A stretch of 64,000 bases of DNA from contig NZ_BMPB01000018.1 in NCBI RefSeq assembly GCF_014647375.1, positions 33,904 to 97,903 of the forward strand, written 5' to 3'. The stretch is from Parabacteroides faecis (lineage in GTDB: Bacteria > Bacteroidota > Bacteroidia > Bacteroidales > Tannerellaceae). The notes beneath the pieces were generated by a model that worked only from the letters and a program-made list of their open reading frames with translations, ran no database searches and was not told where the DNA came from. The translations under genes were made by a program, and so were the position numbers. Position 1 is the first letter of the stretch; every line of letters begins with the position of its first letter. Positions 1-8,012 of the stretch are shown one piece after another.

Positions 1-2
1 AT

Positions 3-1022
3 GAAGTGTGGAATTGCATGGGTATTTATCAACGTAGCCTGTCTTCCTTTGAAGAATCACCAGTTTACGAAAACAACACGATGAGTCATTTTTGTGTGAA
101 TTGCCATACGGCTAATAAGGGAAATCCGGAAGAGTTTATTTTCCATCAACGTCCGAAACCCAGTGGTACGATATTGGTCAAAGGGGGAACTGTACAAAAA
201 TTAAATACTTGTTACAGTGAGAAAATACCGGCTTTAGTGTATCCGTCCTGGCACCCATCGGGTAATTATATTGCTTTTTCGGTTAATAAAACTGTGCAAA
301 GTATTCATTCGGCAGATGCGAATCGTATTGAAGTTTGGGATGCATATTCTGATATTGTGATAGTGGATATTAGAAACAATACATTGATTACTACTCCTTC
401 TTTGATGTCTGAAGAATCTTTTGAAACATTTCCGTCTTTTTCTCCGGATGGGAAGACTCTTTATTTTTGTTCGGCTCGTTCGATGCAATTGCCGGATTCT
501 CTTTTAAGGCTTAAATACGATCTTTGTTCGATTGAAGTCGATATGGATAATTTGATATTTGGGCAACGAGTAGATACTGTTATAAAAGCATCAGAGGATG
601 ATTATAGTATTTCTTTTCCCCGATTGTCTCCGGATGGTCGTTTTTTACTCTATACCTGGCATAAGTATGGAAACTTTTCCATTTGGCACAGAGAGGCCGA
701 TTTAAAAATGTATGATTTGGAAAAAAAACATCCTGTCGATATTGAAATTGTGAACTCCTCGGAAGCCGAAAGTTATCACTCCTGGTCTTCTAACGGCAGA
801 TGGATTATTTTTAGTAGCCGTAGAGGAGATGGATTATATACCCGTCCTTATATTGCTCATATCGATACGAATGGTATTGCCGGAAAGCCTTTTTTATTAC
901 CTCAGAAAAGCAGTTCTTATTATCTTTTCCAGGATCGGTCATATAATATTCCGGAGTTCATGACGGGAAAAATTAAAAACTGTAGAACAAGGATTGAAAA
1001 GGTTGTGGAAGGTAGAGATTAA
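3..1022 (+). CDS. PD40 beta-propeller protein with CxxCH motif, 5'-partial
   Basis: This is the 3' part of a gene that begins before the window, because the frame is open to base 3 and the first residues already align with the middle of the protein encoded at 51434-52903. Visible are a heme-c-type CVNCH motif (about residues 30-34 of the visible part), then TolB/PD40-like repeats carrying SPDGKTLYFC, SPDGRFLLYT and SSNGRWIIFSS. The conserved tail ends near the IPEFMTGK segment. By analogy with the full paralog it is probably an exported lipoprotein with a covalently bound heme or a metal site plus a beta-propeller; the function is unknown. The gene converges on trpA with a shared hairpin terminator. 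Confidence 0.8.
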   Translation, partial: EVWNCMGIYQRSLSSFEESPVYENNTMSHFCVNCHTANKGNPEEFIFHQRPKPSGTILVKGGTVQKLNTCYSEKIPALVYPSWHPSGNYIAFSVNKTVQSIHSADANRIEVWDAYSDIVIVDIRNNTLITTPSLMSEESFETFPSFSPDGKTLYFCSARSMQLPDSLLRLKYDLCSIEVDMDNLIFGQRVDTVIKASEDDYSISFPRLSPDGRFLLYTWHKYGNFSIWHREADLKMYDLEKKHPVDIEIVNSSEAESYHSWSSNGRWIIFSSRRGDGLYTRPYIAHIDTNGIAGKPFLLPQKSSSYYLFQDRSYNIPEFMTGKIKNCRTRIEKVVEGRD

Positions 1023-1040
1023 AATAACCGTAGAAGATAA

Positions 1041-1082
1041 AAACCGACAGATTATCGTTTATAAAGCGATTTCTGTCGGTTT
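1041..1082. terminator. Bidirectional hairpin terminator
   Basis: Perfect 11-bp arms AAACCGACAGA / TCTGTCGGTTT lie between the convergent PD40 gene and trpA. T residues follow the stem in either orientation, so it can serve both transcripts. Confidence 0.75.
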
Positions 1083-1102
1083 CATGTTTGGTGACTGTCT
1101 TA

Positions 1103-1876
1103 TCATTTCTTTAATGCTTCCAGCAATTTATCTACCGCGTCGGGAATAGTCTTTTCACTTTTCAGCAATTGAATAAACTTACTGCCGATGATGGCACCGG
1201 AAGAGTTGGAGGATGCTGCATCGAAAGTTGCTTTGTTGGAGATGCCGAAACCAACTAAACGGGGGTTCTGCAGGTTCATTGCGTTGATACGGCGGAAGTA
1301 TGCTTGCTTCTGATCGTCGAAACTCTGTTGTGCTCCGGTAGTGGCGGCACTCGATACCATATAAATAAAGCCGGAAGTATGTTCGTCGATCAGGCAGATA
1401 CGGTCTTCGGAAGTTTCCGGAGTGATCAGCATGATCAGTTTCAGGTCGTAGTGATCGGCTGTTTCTTTGTAGTCGGACATATAATCGGCGAATGGGAGGT
1501 CGGGGATGATCACACCGTCTATACCAACTTCCACACACTTCTTACAGAACGCCTCGAAGCCGAATTGCATAATAGGATTGAGGTATCCCATCAATACCAG
1601 TGGCATTTGAACTTCTTTCCGTATATCCTTCAACTGGTCGAACAGGCGGTGGAGTGACATGCCGTTGCACAAAGCCTGGGTTGCAGCTTCCTGGATCACA
1701 GGACCATCAGCCATCGGGTCGGAGAAGGGGATACCCACTTCAACCATATTAATGCCTTTTGCTTCCAACTCTTTCAGAATGGTTACCGTATCGTTCAACT
1801 GCGGATAACCGGCTGTAAAATAAACGGACAGGATGCCGTTCTTTTTTGTTTCGAATAAGTTTGTAATACGATTCAT
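1103..1876 (-). CDS. trpA: Tryptophan synthase alpha chain
   Basis: The 257-residue protein has the usual TrpA length. It cleaves indole-3-glycerol phosphate to indole and glyceraldehyde 3-phosphate, passing indole to TrpB. Visible family motifs are the N-terminal YFTAGYP strand, the catalytic Glu segment [16 protein letters not shown], the Asp segment [12 protein letters not shown], and the phosphate-binding GFGIS segment near residue 210. It is the last gene of the trp operon, 15 bp after trpF. It ends just before the shared hairpin at 1041-1082. Confidence 0.96.
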   Translation of the reverse strand: MNRITNLFETKKNGILSVYFTAGYPQLNDTVTILKELEAKGINMVEVGIPFSDPMADGPVIQEAATQALCNGMSLHRLFDQLKDIRKEVQMPLVLMGYLNPIMQFGFEAFCKKCVEVGIDGVIIPDLPFADYMSDYKETADHYDLKLIMLITPETSEDRICLIDEHTSGFIYMVSSAATTGAQQSFDDQKQAYFRRINAMNLQNPRLVGFGISNKATFDAASSNSSGAIIGSKFIQLLKSEKTIPDAVDKLLEALKK

Positions 1877-1891
1877 ATCCTTATCTTTTTA

Positions 1892-2572
1892 TTATTTCTT
1901 TATCTTATCTATAAACGTTTTTATCTTTTCTGCATCCTTCATGCCCGGTTCGGTCTCAAACCCACTGTTCAGGTCGATGCCTGCCAGTTGGGGATGCCGG
2001 AAATTCCTGACGGCATCTACACTGTCAGGAGCGATGCCACCGCTGAGCAGGAACGGTGTGTTTCCTTTGTAGGAAGCGAGTATCGACCAGTCGAATTGTT
2101 TACCGGAACCACCATAACTGTTGCATTTGGTATCGAACAGGAAATAGTCGGCACGTCCTTCATATTCGGTCGTGGAAGTCAGGTCATCGGCCGAAGCGAT
2201 AGAGAATGCTTTGATGATTGCATAACCCCGCTTTTGCAGTGCGTAACATGTGTCAGGTGATTCATTACCATGCAACTGTAAATAGTCGAGTTTATACAGA
2301 TTGGCTGTTTCCATCATGTATTCGGGAGTCGCATTGACGAAGACACCGACTCTTTTAAGTTGACGGTTGACAGTAGGCAGTTGACAGATGATAGTTGACA
2401 GATGACAGTTGGAGGGGCTGTCAGTTTTCTTTAAACTGTCCACTGTCCACTGTCTACTGTCAATTGAGCGAGCGGAGCGAGCGTAAAAGATGAATCCCAT
2501 CCAATCGATCCCTGTCATTGCCACCTGCCGGATATTTTCCGGATCCCTCATGCCACAGACTTTGATCAGCAT
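1892..2572 (-). CDS. trpF: Phosphoribosylanthranilate isomerase with in-frame repeat insert
   Basis: TrpF performs the Amadori rearrangement of phosphoribosylanthranilate. The N-terminal KVCGMRDPENI (catalytic Cys), the YLQLHGNE strand, the DYFLFDTK segment with the catalytic Asp, and the C-terminal LSGGIAPDSV and GIDLNSGFE phosphate-binding elements are all present. Between GFIFYARS (about residue 33) and KRVGVFVN (residue 73) lie about 40 residues where family members normally have roughly 16-18. The extra segment is encoded by the 7-bp-unit repeat at 2358-2466 and keeps the frame open. The ATG overlaps the trpC stop by 7 nt (ATGCTGA), which suggests translational coupling. Whether the enlarged loop is tolerated is not visible, but all catalytic residues remain. 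Confidence 0.93.
   Translation of the reverse strand: MLIKVCGMRDPENIRQVAMTGIDWMGFIFYARSARSIDSRQWTVDSLKKTDSPSNCHLSTIICQLPTVNRQLKRVGVFVNATPEYMMETANLYKLDYLQLHGNESPDTCYALQKRGYAIIKAFSIASADDLTSTTEYEGRADYFLFDTKCNSYGGSGKQFDWSILASYKGNTPFLLSGGIAPDSVDAVRNFRHPQLAGIDLNSGFETEPGMKDAEKIKTFIDKIKK
2358..2466. repeat. Palindromic 7-bp-unit repeat inside trpF
   Basis: On the minus strand about four GACAGTN units are followed by an AT-rich spacer and then about seven degenerate CTGTCAA units, so the transcript can fold into a long hairpin. It is the same family as the intergenic element at 16554-16639, but here it lies inside a coding sequence without breaking the frame. A GC-rich tract encoding ARSARS (2466-2483) abuts it. 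Confidence 0.8.
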
Positions 2573-3378
2573 GGCAGACCTCCGATAAAGGCAGCCAGGG
2601 TTTCGCCCGGTTGCTCGGTTTTCATAAATGTTTCGCCGATCAGGAAGCCTCGGAAACCGGCTTCACGTAATTGAGAGACTGTCTCTGTAGATGAAATACC
2701 ACTTTCTGAGACCAGAAGAGGAGCAAGGTCCTTTTCTTTGACTATCTCCTGCATTTTCTCTGCCAGGCGGAAAGAGTTCGCTACATCCGTGTGGAAGGTT
2801 CCGAGGTTACGGTTATTCACCCCCAGCATGTCGATATGCGGATTCAGATAATCCAACTCTGCTTCGCTGTGGATTTCCAGCAGGGTCTCCAGTTGCAGTG
2901 TGTGTGCCAGTTCTGCCAGCTCCAGACATTGGTCCGGTGTGAGGCAGGCGGCGATCAGCAGAACAGCATCGGCCCCCATGACGCGGGCTTGATAAAGCTG
3001 GTATTCATCGATGATAAAATCTTTCCGCAACAGTGGGATATCGACCAGTTTACGTGCCGCGCACAGGTCGCCCAGCGAACCGCCGAAGAACTGCGGGTCG
3101 GTGAGGATAGAACAGGCCGATGCCCCGGCTTCCTTATAGGCAGGGATTACCTCTGCAACGGCTGCATCAGGATGTAACCACCCCTTTGACGGACTTTTGC
3201 GTTTGAACTCGGCGATGATACCGGATGAGGAAGCCGCCAGTGACGCACGCATCGAGTAGGTGGTACGTTCCAGACGCTCACCGCCCAATGCCAGCAGAGT
3301 TTGAAGACGGACGGCTTGTTTCTGGCGGTCTACTTCAATACGTTTGTTGGCTATGATATCTTGTAATATATCTTTCAT
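2566..3378 (-). CDS. trpC: Indole-3-glycerol phosphate synthase
   Basis: The 270-residue TIM-barrel enzyme decarboxylates and cyclises carboxyphenylaminodeoxyribulose phosphate. Visible motifs are IIAEFKRKSPSKG (catalytic Glu and Lys near residues 55-60), the SILTDPQFFGGSLGDL segment, LLRKDFIIDEYQ (catalytic Lys), GVNNRNLGTF and VSESGIS. It is a separate gene rather than a TrpC-TrpF fusion, and overlaps trpF by 7 nt. trpD lies 2 bp upstream, so the trpD-C-F block is tightly coupled. Confidence 0.96.
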   Translation of the reverse strand: MKDILQDIIANKRIEVDRQKQAVRLQTLLALGGERLERTTYSMRASLAASSSGIIAEFKRKSPSKGWLHPDAAVAEVIPAYKEAGASACSILTDPQFFGGSLGDLCAARKLVDIPLLRKDFIIDEYQLYQARVMGADAVLLIAACLTPDQCLELAELAHTLQLETLLEIHSEAELDYLNPHIDMLGVNNRNLGTFHTDVANSFRLAEKMQEIVKEKDLAPLLVSESGISSTETVSQLREAGFRGFLIGETFMKTEQPGETLAAFIGGLPC

Positions 3379-3380
3379 AG

Positions 3381-4376
3381 TTAATTGTTTAATGAAATAA
3401 ACTTCTTTAATGTTGCTAGAGCCTTACCGCTTTCCAACGATTCGCGGGCTTCGTCGATACAGGTTTCTATCTTCTTTTCAGGGCAGATTACCTGGATGGC
3501 AAAAGCGGAATTAGCGATCACGCAATTCTTTTGTGCCGGGGTTGCCGTGTTGTGCATTACACTATCGAAAATGCGGGCGGCATCTTCGACAGTCTGGCCT
3601 CCGTCGAGGTCCGCTTCCGTACAACGGGTGAAGCCCAGCATTTCCGGTGTATAAAGCTTTTCTTTCTCCGGCATAGCAACCTTAAACTCTGTCGTCAGCG
3701 ATATTTCATCGAACCCGTCCAGGCTATGAACGACTGCAAAGCGTGTTCCGCTTTCCTGATAAGTATAGCTGTACAGGCGGAGTAACGGCAGGTTATATAC
3801 ACCTAGCAGCTGATAAGCAGGCATTACCGGATTTACCAGCGGGCCGAGCATATTGAAGAAACTACGTACTCCCAGGCTTTTACGTACCGGAGCTACAGCC
3901 TTTAATGCCGGGTTGAACAGCGGAGCATGCAGATAAGCGATATGGCAGGCGTCCATGCTCTGACGCAGTTTGTCGATATCGTTCGTGAACTTCACGCCAT
4001 GTTGCTCCATGACGTTACTTGCCCCACTGACGGAAGTTGCTCCGTAGTTACCATGTTTTACCACATTGTAACCCGCTCCCGCAACAACAAAGCAGGAGGC
4101 TGTACTTATATTGAACGTGTTTTTACCGTCGCCGCCTGTCCCGACAATGTCGATAGGCTTGTAATCCGACAGATCGACCGGAACCCGCATTTCGAGCAGT
4201 GCTTCGCGGAATCCGCTCAATTCCTCTACGGCGATGTTACGCATCAGATAGACGGTGATCAGGCTGGCAATCTGTGAATCGTTATATTGTCCGGCCGCCA
4301 TATTTTGAAGTATCTGCCGTGCTTCATCCCGTCCCAGATACTGATGTTCGAATAATCTGTATAATATATCTTTCAT
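3381..4376 (-). CDS. trpD: Anthranilate phosphoribosyltransferase
   Basis: TrpD joins anthranilate to PRPP. The PRPP loop DIVGTGGDGKNTFNIST, the KHGNYGATSVSGASN segment and the ADLDGGQTV region place it in the family. I use the internal ATG that gives MKDILYRLF (331 residues, family length). A longer open frame reaches 4424, but those 16 residues are lysine/arginine-rich and unlike the family, and they run into the repeat array that fills the trpG-trpD gap. It is 2 bp upstream of trpC. Confidence 0.93.
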   Translation of the reverse strand: MKDILYRLFEHQYLGRDEARQILQNMAAGQYNDSQIASLITVYLMRNIAVEELSGFREALLEMRVPVDLSDYKPIDIVGTGGDGKNTFNISTASCFVVAGAGYNVVKHGNYGATSVSGASNVMEQHGVKFTNDIDKLRQSMDACHIAYLHAPLFNPALKAVAPVRKSLGVRSFFNMLGPLVNPVMPAYQLLGVYNLPLLRLYSYTYQESGTRFAVVHSLDGFDEISLTTEFKVAMPEKEKLYTPEMLGFTRCTEADLDGGQTVEDAARIFDSVMHNTATPAQKNCVIANSAFAIQVICPEKKIETCIDEARESLESGKALATLKKFISLNN

Positions 4377-4408
4377 AACTCTTCTTCTTTTATAAATTAT
4401 CTCTAGAG

Positions 4409-4488
4409 GTGTTGTTTGTTTCACCTTAATGAAACAACTGTTTCATATTGTAGAAACAAGTGTTTCTTCATAGTGAAACAATTTGTTC
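4409..4488. promoter_or_regulatory. 22-bp-periodic palindromic array between trpG and trpD
   Basis: GAAACAACTGTTTC (4431-4444) and GAAACAAGTGTTTC (4453-4466) are 14-bp palindromes with a 2-bp centre. A third degenerate copy starts at 4475 (GAAACAATTTGTTC), and a right half-site TGTTTC occurs at 4417-4422. All lie exactly 22 bp apart, two helical turns. The 157-bp gap is the largest inside the operon. The array could be a tandem operator, RNA hairpins in the operon transcript, or a neutral tandem repeat; I cannot tell which. Confidence 0.65.
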
Positions 4489-4533
4489 TAGCATAGAAAA
4501 TGGGGGGAATACTTTATCCGTTGATTCCGTTTA

Positions 4534-5103
4534 TTATGTGTTCAACCAATTTTCTATAATAGTTTTTCCTTTGGGAGTCAGTACGGATTCCGGATGGAAC
4601 TGAATACCCCTTACGTCGTAAGTACGGTGGCGTAAAGCCATGATCTGTTTCTCTTCCATATCCTCGGCTGTTATTTCCAGGCAATCAGGGAAATTCTCGC
4701 GTGATACGACCCATGAGTGATAACGTCCGGCACGGAATCCGGGTTCCAGTCCGGCGAACAGCGGTTCTTTAGCTATTACTTTTATATCGGAACAAACACC
4801 GTGGTGTACGTCTGTCAGATTGATCAGGGTTGCTCCGAAAGCTTCGCCGATGGCTTGTTCACCCAGGCAAACACCCAGGATGCTTTTTGTCGGGGCATAT
4901 CTGCGGATCAGAGGAAGCAGGATACCTGCCTCTTCGGGAATGCCGGGACCGGGTGAAAGGAGTATCTTGTCGAAACGGTCCACTTCTTCCAGTGATATTT
5001 TATCATTGCGGTGTACTTCAACATCTGCACCTAGTTCCTTCAGAATGTGTAATAAATTATAAGTGAAGGAATCGTAATTATCGAATAATAATATCTTGCT
5101 CAT
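4534..5103 (-). CDS. trpG: Anthranilate synthase component II, glutamine amidotransferase
   Basis: This class-I amidotransferase supplies ammonia from glutamine to TrpE. Of 189 residues, the N-terminus MSKILLFDNYDSFTYNLL, the oxyanion region LLSPGPGIPEE, the nucleophile elbow ILGVCLGEQAIG (catalytic Cys) and the C-terminal GIQFHPES (catalytic His, Glu) are all intact. The frame is open upstream to 5322, but that extension overlaps trpE and is basic low-complexity sequence, so I start at 5103. It lies 14 bp after trpE. It may also serve p-aminobenzoate synthesis (PabA), which sequence alone does not exclude. Confidence 0.94.
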   Translation of the reverse strand: MSKILLFDNYDSFTYNLLHILKELGADVEVHRNDKISLEEVDRFDKILLSPGPGIPEEAGILLPLIRRYAPTKSILGVCLGEQAIGEAFGATLINLTDVHHGVCSDIKVIAKEPLFAGLEPGFRAGRYHSWVVSRENFPDCLEITAEDMEEKQIMALRHRTYDVRGIQFHPESVLTPKGKTIIENWLNT

Positions 5104-5117
5104 AATGTTGTTTGTTT

Positions 5118-6524
5118 TCAATTCTTCAGTTTTTCTGCCAGGTCGATTGCCTTTTTCAAAGCGCCCAGCTTGTTGTTCACTTCCTGCAATTCCCGTTCGT
5201 CGTTGCTTTTGGCTACGATACCGGCACCTGCCTGGTAATATAATACGTTGCCGCGGCTTACGAATGTACGGATGGTGATCGCCTGATTGAGATCGCCGTT
5301 CAGGCCGATAAATCCGATACAACCGCCGTAGGCTCCCCGGTTGTGTTTCTCGATATCCGTGATCAGTTGCATGGCACGTACTTTCGGGGCGCCGCTGAGG
5401 GTTCCTGCCGGAAAGGTGTCGATATATGTTTTCACCGGATTGCTGTCGATGTTTATTTCACCGCTGACACGGGAAACTAAATGGATCACATGGCTGTAGT
5501 ATTGTACTTCTTTATAGAAATCGACCTGTACGTTGTGAGCATTACGGCTCAGGTCGTTGCGGGCGAGGTCTACCAGCATCACATGTTCGGCATTCTCTTT
5601 CGGGTCTGCAAGCAGTGCTTCGGTACGCTGTTTATCCAGGGCTACATTTCCGGTACGGAAAGCTGTTCCGGCGATCGGGTCGATACTAGCATGACTATCC
5701 GTTACTTTGCAATGCGTTTCAGGAGAGGAACCAAAGATACGGAAGCCGCCGAAGTCGAAATAGAACAGGTAAGGCGAAGGGTTGATACTTCTCAATGCAC
5801 GATATACTTTGAAATCATCCCCTTTGAACGGTTGTTCGAAACGACGGCTGAGTACGATCTGGAAGACATCGCCGCGCAGGCAATGTTTGATCCCTTCGCG
5901 AACCGATGCTCTGTATTCTTCGTCGGTGATGGGAGACGTCTCCGGTCCGGAAGTCTGGAAGTTATAGGAGGCATAGTTACGGTTTTCGATCAGTGTCTCT
6001 ATTTCCTGCAGGTTGCTTTGTTCGTTTTCCTGCAACAGTTCGACCAGTGTCAGTTCGTTTTTGAAATGGTTGAATACGAGGATGTATTTATATAAAATGT
6101 ATAGCATATCGGGAGCATCGTTCTCTTCGTGGTGAGCTTCCATCACCGGGATATTTTCAAAGTAACGGACTGCATCGAATGCCGTGTAACCGAATAATCC
6201 GCAAACTTTTTTATCCGCCCCTTCAATGCTGTAACGGCTAAGGAAGGCATTCATCGCATCTGCCACATTGTAATTTTCGGTAAGAGGGGTAACCTCCCGG
6301 CTTCCGTCGGGGAAAACCGCTGTACTCTCACCGTTGTTGATACCGATACTGGCTAGCGGACAGAGAGCAATGAAAGAAAGGCTGTTCTCATTTCCATGAA
6401 AGTCGGAACTTTCCAGTAATGCCGACTCCGGGTAGATATCCCGTACTTTCAGATAAATACTTACGGGGGTATGCAGGTCGCCTAATACCTGCTTGCTTAT
6501 AGTTTTGAAATGATAATTTTTCAT
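5118..6524 (-). CDS. trpE: Anthranilate synthase component I
   Basis: The 468-residue chorismate-binding enzyme makes anthranilate from chorismate with TrpG. The C-terminal chorismate-binding half shows GDVFQIVLSRRFEQPF, SSPETHCKV, PIAGTAFRTG, LVDLARNDLSR, the FPAGTLSGAPKVRAM segment and GAYGGCIGF. The N-terminal half has a LLESSDFHGNENSLSF segment resembling the tryptophan-feedback LLES element. It is translated 3 bp after trpB and 14 bp before trpG. Confidence 0.95.
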   Translation of the reverse strand: MKNYHFKTISKQVLGDLHTPVSIYLKVRDIYPESALLESSDFHGNENSLSFIALCPLASIGINNGESTAVFPDGSREVTPLTENYNVADAMNAFLSRYSIEGADKKVCGLFGYTAFDAVRYFENIPVMEAHHEENDAPDMLYILYKYILVFNHFKNELTLVELLQENEQSNLQEIETLIENRNYASYNFQTSGPETSPITDEEYRASVREGIKHCLRGDVFQIVLSRRFEQPFKGDDFKVYRALRSINPSPYLFYFDFGGFRIFGSSPETHCKVTDSHASIDPIAGTAFRTGNVALDKQRTEALLADPKENAEHVMLVDLARNDLSRNAHNVQVDFYKEVQYYSHVIHLVSRVSGEINIDSNPVKTYIDTFPAGTLSGAPKVRAMQLITDIEKHNRGAYGGCIGFIGLNGDLNQAITIRTFVSRGNVLYYQAGAGIVAKSNDERELQEVNNKLGALKKAIDLAEKLKN

Positions 6525-6527
6525 CGG

Positions 6528-7715
6528 TTACTTTCTGTTTTTGTATTCAATATACGTATCCATATCCTTATCTCCACGTCCGGAAACGGTCAATACCACT
6601 ACGTCTTCCGGTTTGAAGTTCACCTTACTGAGCGCTCCCAGCGCATGCGCACTTTCCAATGCAGGAATGATCCCTTCCAGCCGTGTCAGCTCGAAAGCCG
6701 CTTCCAACGCTTCATCGTCGTCGACTGCCAGGATAGAAGCCCGGTGAGTAACGGAAAGATTCGCATGGATCGGACCGATGCCCGGATAATCCAGTCCGGC
6801 GGAGATCGAATAAGGTTCTTCTATCTGTCCGTCTTCGTTTTGCATCACCAGGGTCCGTGCCCCGTGGATAATACCTTTCTTTCCCAATTGGATGGTAGCA
6901 GCACTCTGACCCGAACAAATCCCTTTTCCTCCGGCTTCCGCCAGCACGAGCTTCACTCGTTCGTCATCGACAAAATGGTAAATAGTCCCGGCAGCATTAC
7001 TGCCTCCCCCTACACAAGCGATCAGATAATCCGGATGATCCCGTCCTTCTTTTTCCTGTAATTGTTTTTTTATCTCTTCGCTGATAACGGATTGCAGGCG
7101 TGCAACCATATCGGGATAAGGATGAGGACCTACGGTAGAACCGATGATATAATACGTATCGGAAGGATGACAACACCAGTCGCGGATCGCTTCGTTCGTC
7201 GCATCTTTCAGGGTCATGTTACCGGAAGTGACCGGAACGACCGTTGCACCGAGCATCTCCATCTTCTGTACATTGGCATGCTGGCGTTCCACGTCCGTTT
7301 TACCCATATAGACAATACACTCCATGTTCATCAGGGCGCAGACGGTAGCAGTTGCTACTCCATGCTGTCCGGCGCCTGTTTCTGCGATGATACGTGTTTT
7401 ACCCATGCGGCGTGCCAGCAAGATCTGCCCGATCGTGTTATTGATCTTATGGGCACCCGTATGATTCAGGTCTTCCCGTTTCAGATAGATCTTGCAGCCG
7501 TACTTTTCGCTTAACCGTTTGGCCAGGTAAAGGGGAGAGGGGCGGCCTACATAATCGCGGAGTAACAGATTGAACTCCTGTTTGAAACTTTCACTTTCCA
7601 GTACTTCCAGATATGTGTTCTGTAACTTTTCGACACACTGGTGAAGTATCTCGGGGATATACGCTCCGCCGAACTCTCCATAATAACCGTTTTTGTCAAC
7701 TTGATACGTTTTCAT
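6528..7715 (-). CDS. trpB: Tryptophan synthase beta chain
   Basis: TrpB condenses indole with serine using pyridoxal phosphate. The 395-residue protein starts at [19 protein letters not shown]. It has the PLP-lysine region [24 protein letters not shown], the phosphate-binding CVGGGSNA loop and the C-terminal [12 protein letters not shown] longer open frame to 7823 runs through the attenuator and is rejected. It is the first structural gene of the operon, directly after the leader and attenuator, an order (trpB first) common in Bacteroides-type operons. Confidence 0.96.
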   Translation of the reverse strand: MKTYQVDKNGYYGEFGGAYIPEILHQCVEKLQNTYLEVLESESFKQEFNLLLRDYVGRPSPLYLAKRLSEKYGCKIYLKREDLNHTGAHKINNTIGQILLARRMGKTRIIAETGAGQHGVATATVCALMNMECIVYMGKTDVERQHANVQKMEMLGATVVPVTSGNMTLKDATNEAIRDWCCHPSDTYYIIGSTVGPHPYPDMVARLQSVISEEIKKQLQEKEGRDHPDYLIACVGGGSNAAGTIYHFVDDERVKLVLAEAGGKGICSGQSAATIQLGKKGIIHGARTLVMQNEDGQIEEPYSISAGLDYPGIGPIHANLSVTHRASILAVDDDEALEAAFELTRLEGIIPALESAHALGALSKVNFKPEDVVVLTVSGRGDKDMDTYIEYKNRK

Positions 7716-7757
7716 CTTTTTGCTATGTTGTTTTAATTGTATTCCGTAAAATGCTTT

Positions 7758-7796
7758 AAAAGAAAAAAGGCCTGTCGCAAGTGCGACAGACCTTTC
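7758..7796 (-). terminator. trp operon attenuator (intrinsic terminator)
   Basis: On the minus strand the stem GGTCTGTCGC / GCGACAGGCC (one G-U pair) closes a 4-nt loop and is followed by TTTTTTCTTTT. It sits between the Trp-rich leader peptide (stop at 7837) and trpB (ATG at 7715), the position expected for a ribosome-mediated transcription attenuator. Confidence 0.88.
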
Positions 7797-7836
7797 TATG
7801 ATATCTTGATTTAGTATATACACAGGACTGCGTTCC

Positions 7837-7899
7837 TTACGACCGTTTGAGGAGTAAAGAGCGCCACCACCAAAATGTATTTACTATAAATGTTCTCAT
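7837..7899 (-). CDS. trpL: trp operon leader peptide, 20 residues with WWW
   Basis: A 20-codon frame starts 17-18 nt after the predicted transcription start and contains three consecutive Trp codons (TGG x3 at 7864-7872, within NTFWWWRS). Its TAA is about 40 nt before the attenuator stem. A tandem Trp run here is the signature of a ribosome-stalling leader: when charged tRNA-Trp is scarce the ribosome stalls, allowing an alternative RNA fold and readthrough into trpB. Segments after the stop (near CAGTCCTGTG) can pair partially with the terminator arms, but I did not model the antiterminator. A 'Bacteroid-trp' leader motif has been proposed from comparative genomics, as I recall, and this probably belongs to it. 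Confidence 0.88.
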   Translation of the reverse strand: MRTFIVNTFWWWRSLLLKRS

Positions 7900-7922
7900 T
7901 GCTTTTTTTGTTATTACGGCAG

Positions 7923-7953
7923 CAAATATAGATATTCTCTGACAAACTGCAAA
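7923..7953 (-). promoter_or_regulatory. trp operon promoter (Bacteroides type)
   Basis: On the minus strand TTTG (7950-7953), exactly 19 bp, then TATATTTG (7923-7930) matches the Bacteroides primary sigma consensus TTTG-N19-21-TAnnTTTG perfectly. The predicted start near 7916 leaves a 5' leader of about 17 nt before the leader-peptide ATG. It shares the intergenic region with the divergent methyltransferase gene. Confidence 0.82.
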
Positions 7954-8012
7954 TGATTCGCTACTTTTTTTTGAAAAAATCTACATACGGTAATTCTTCT
8001 TATCTTTGCGGA

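Noticed and set aside
3-1022. PD40 gene starting at GTG position 6
   Set aside because: The frame stays open to the window edge and aligns with the middle of the paralog, so the true start is outside the window.
4409-4488. CRISPR array
   Set aside because: Repeats are 14-bp palindromes with 8-bp gaps and only four units; no cas genes are present.
5104-5322. Longer N-terminus for trpG, overlapping trpE
   Set aside because: The extension is basic low-complexity sequence inside trpE; the family N-terminus begins with the Met at 5103.
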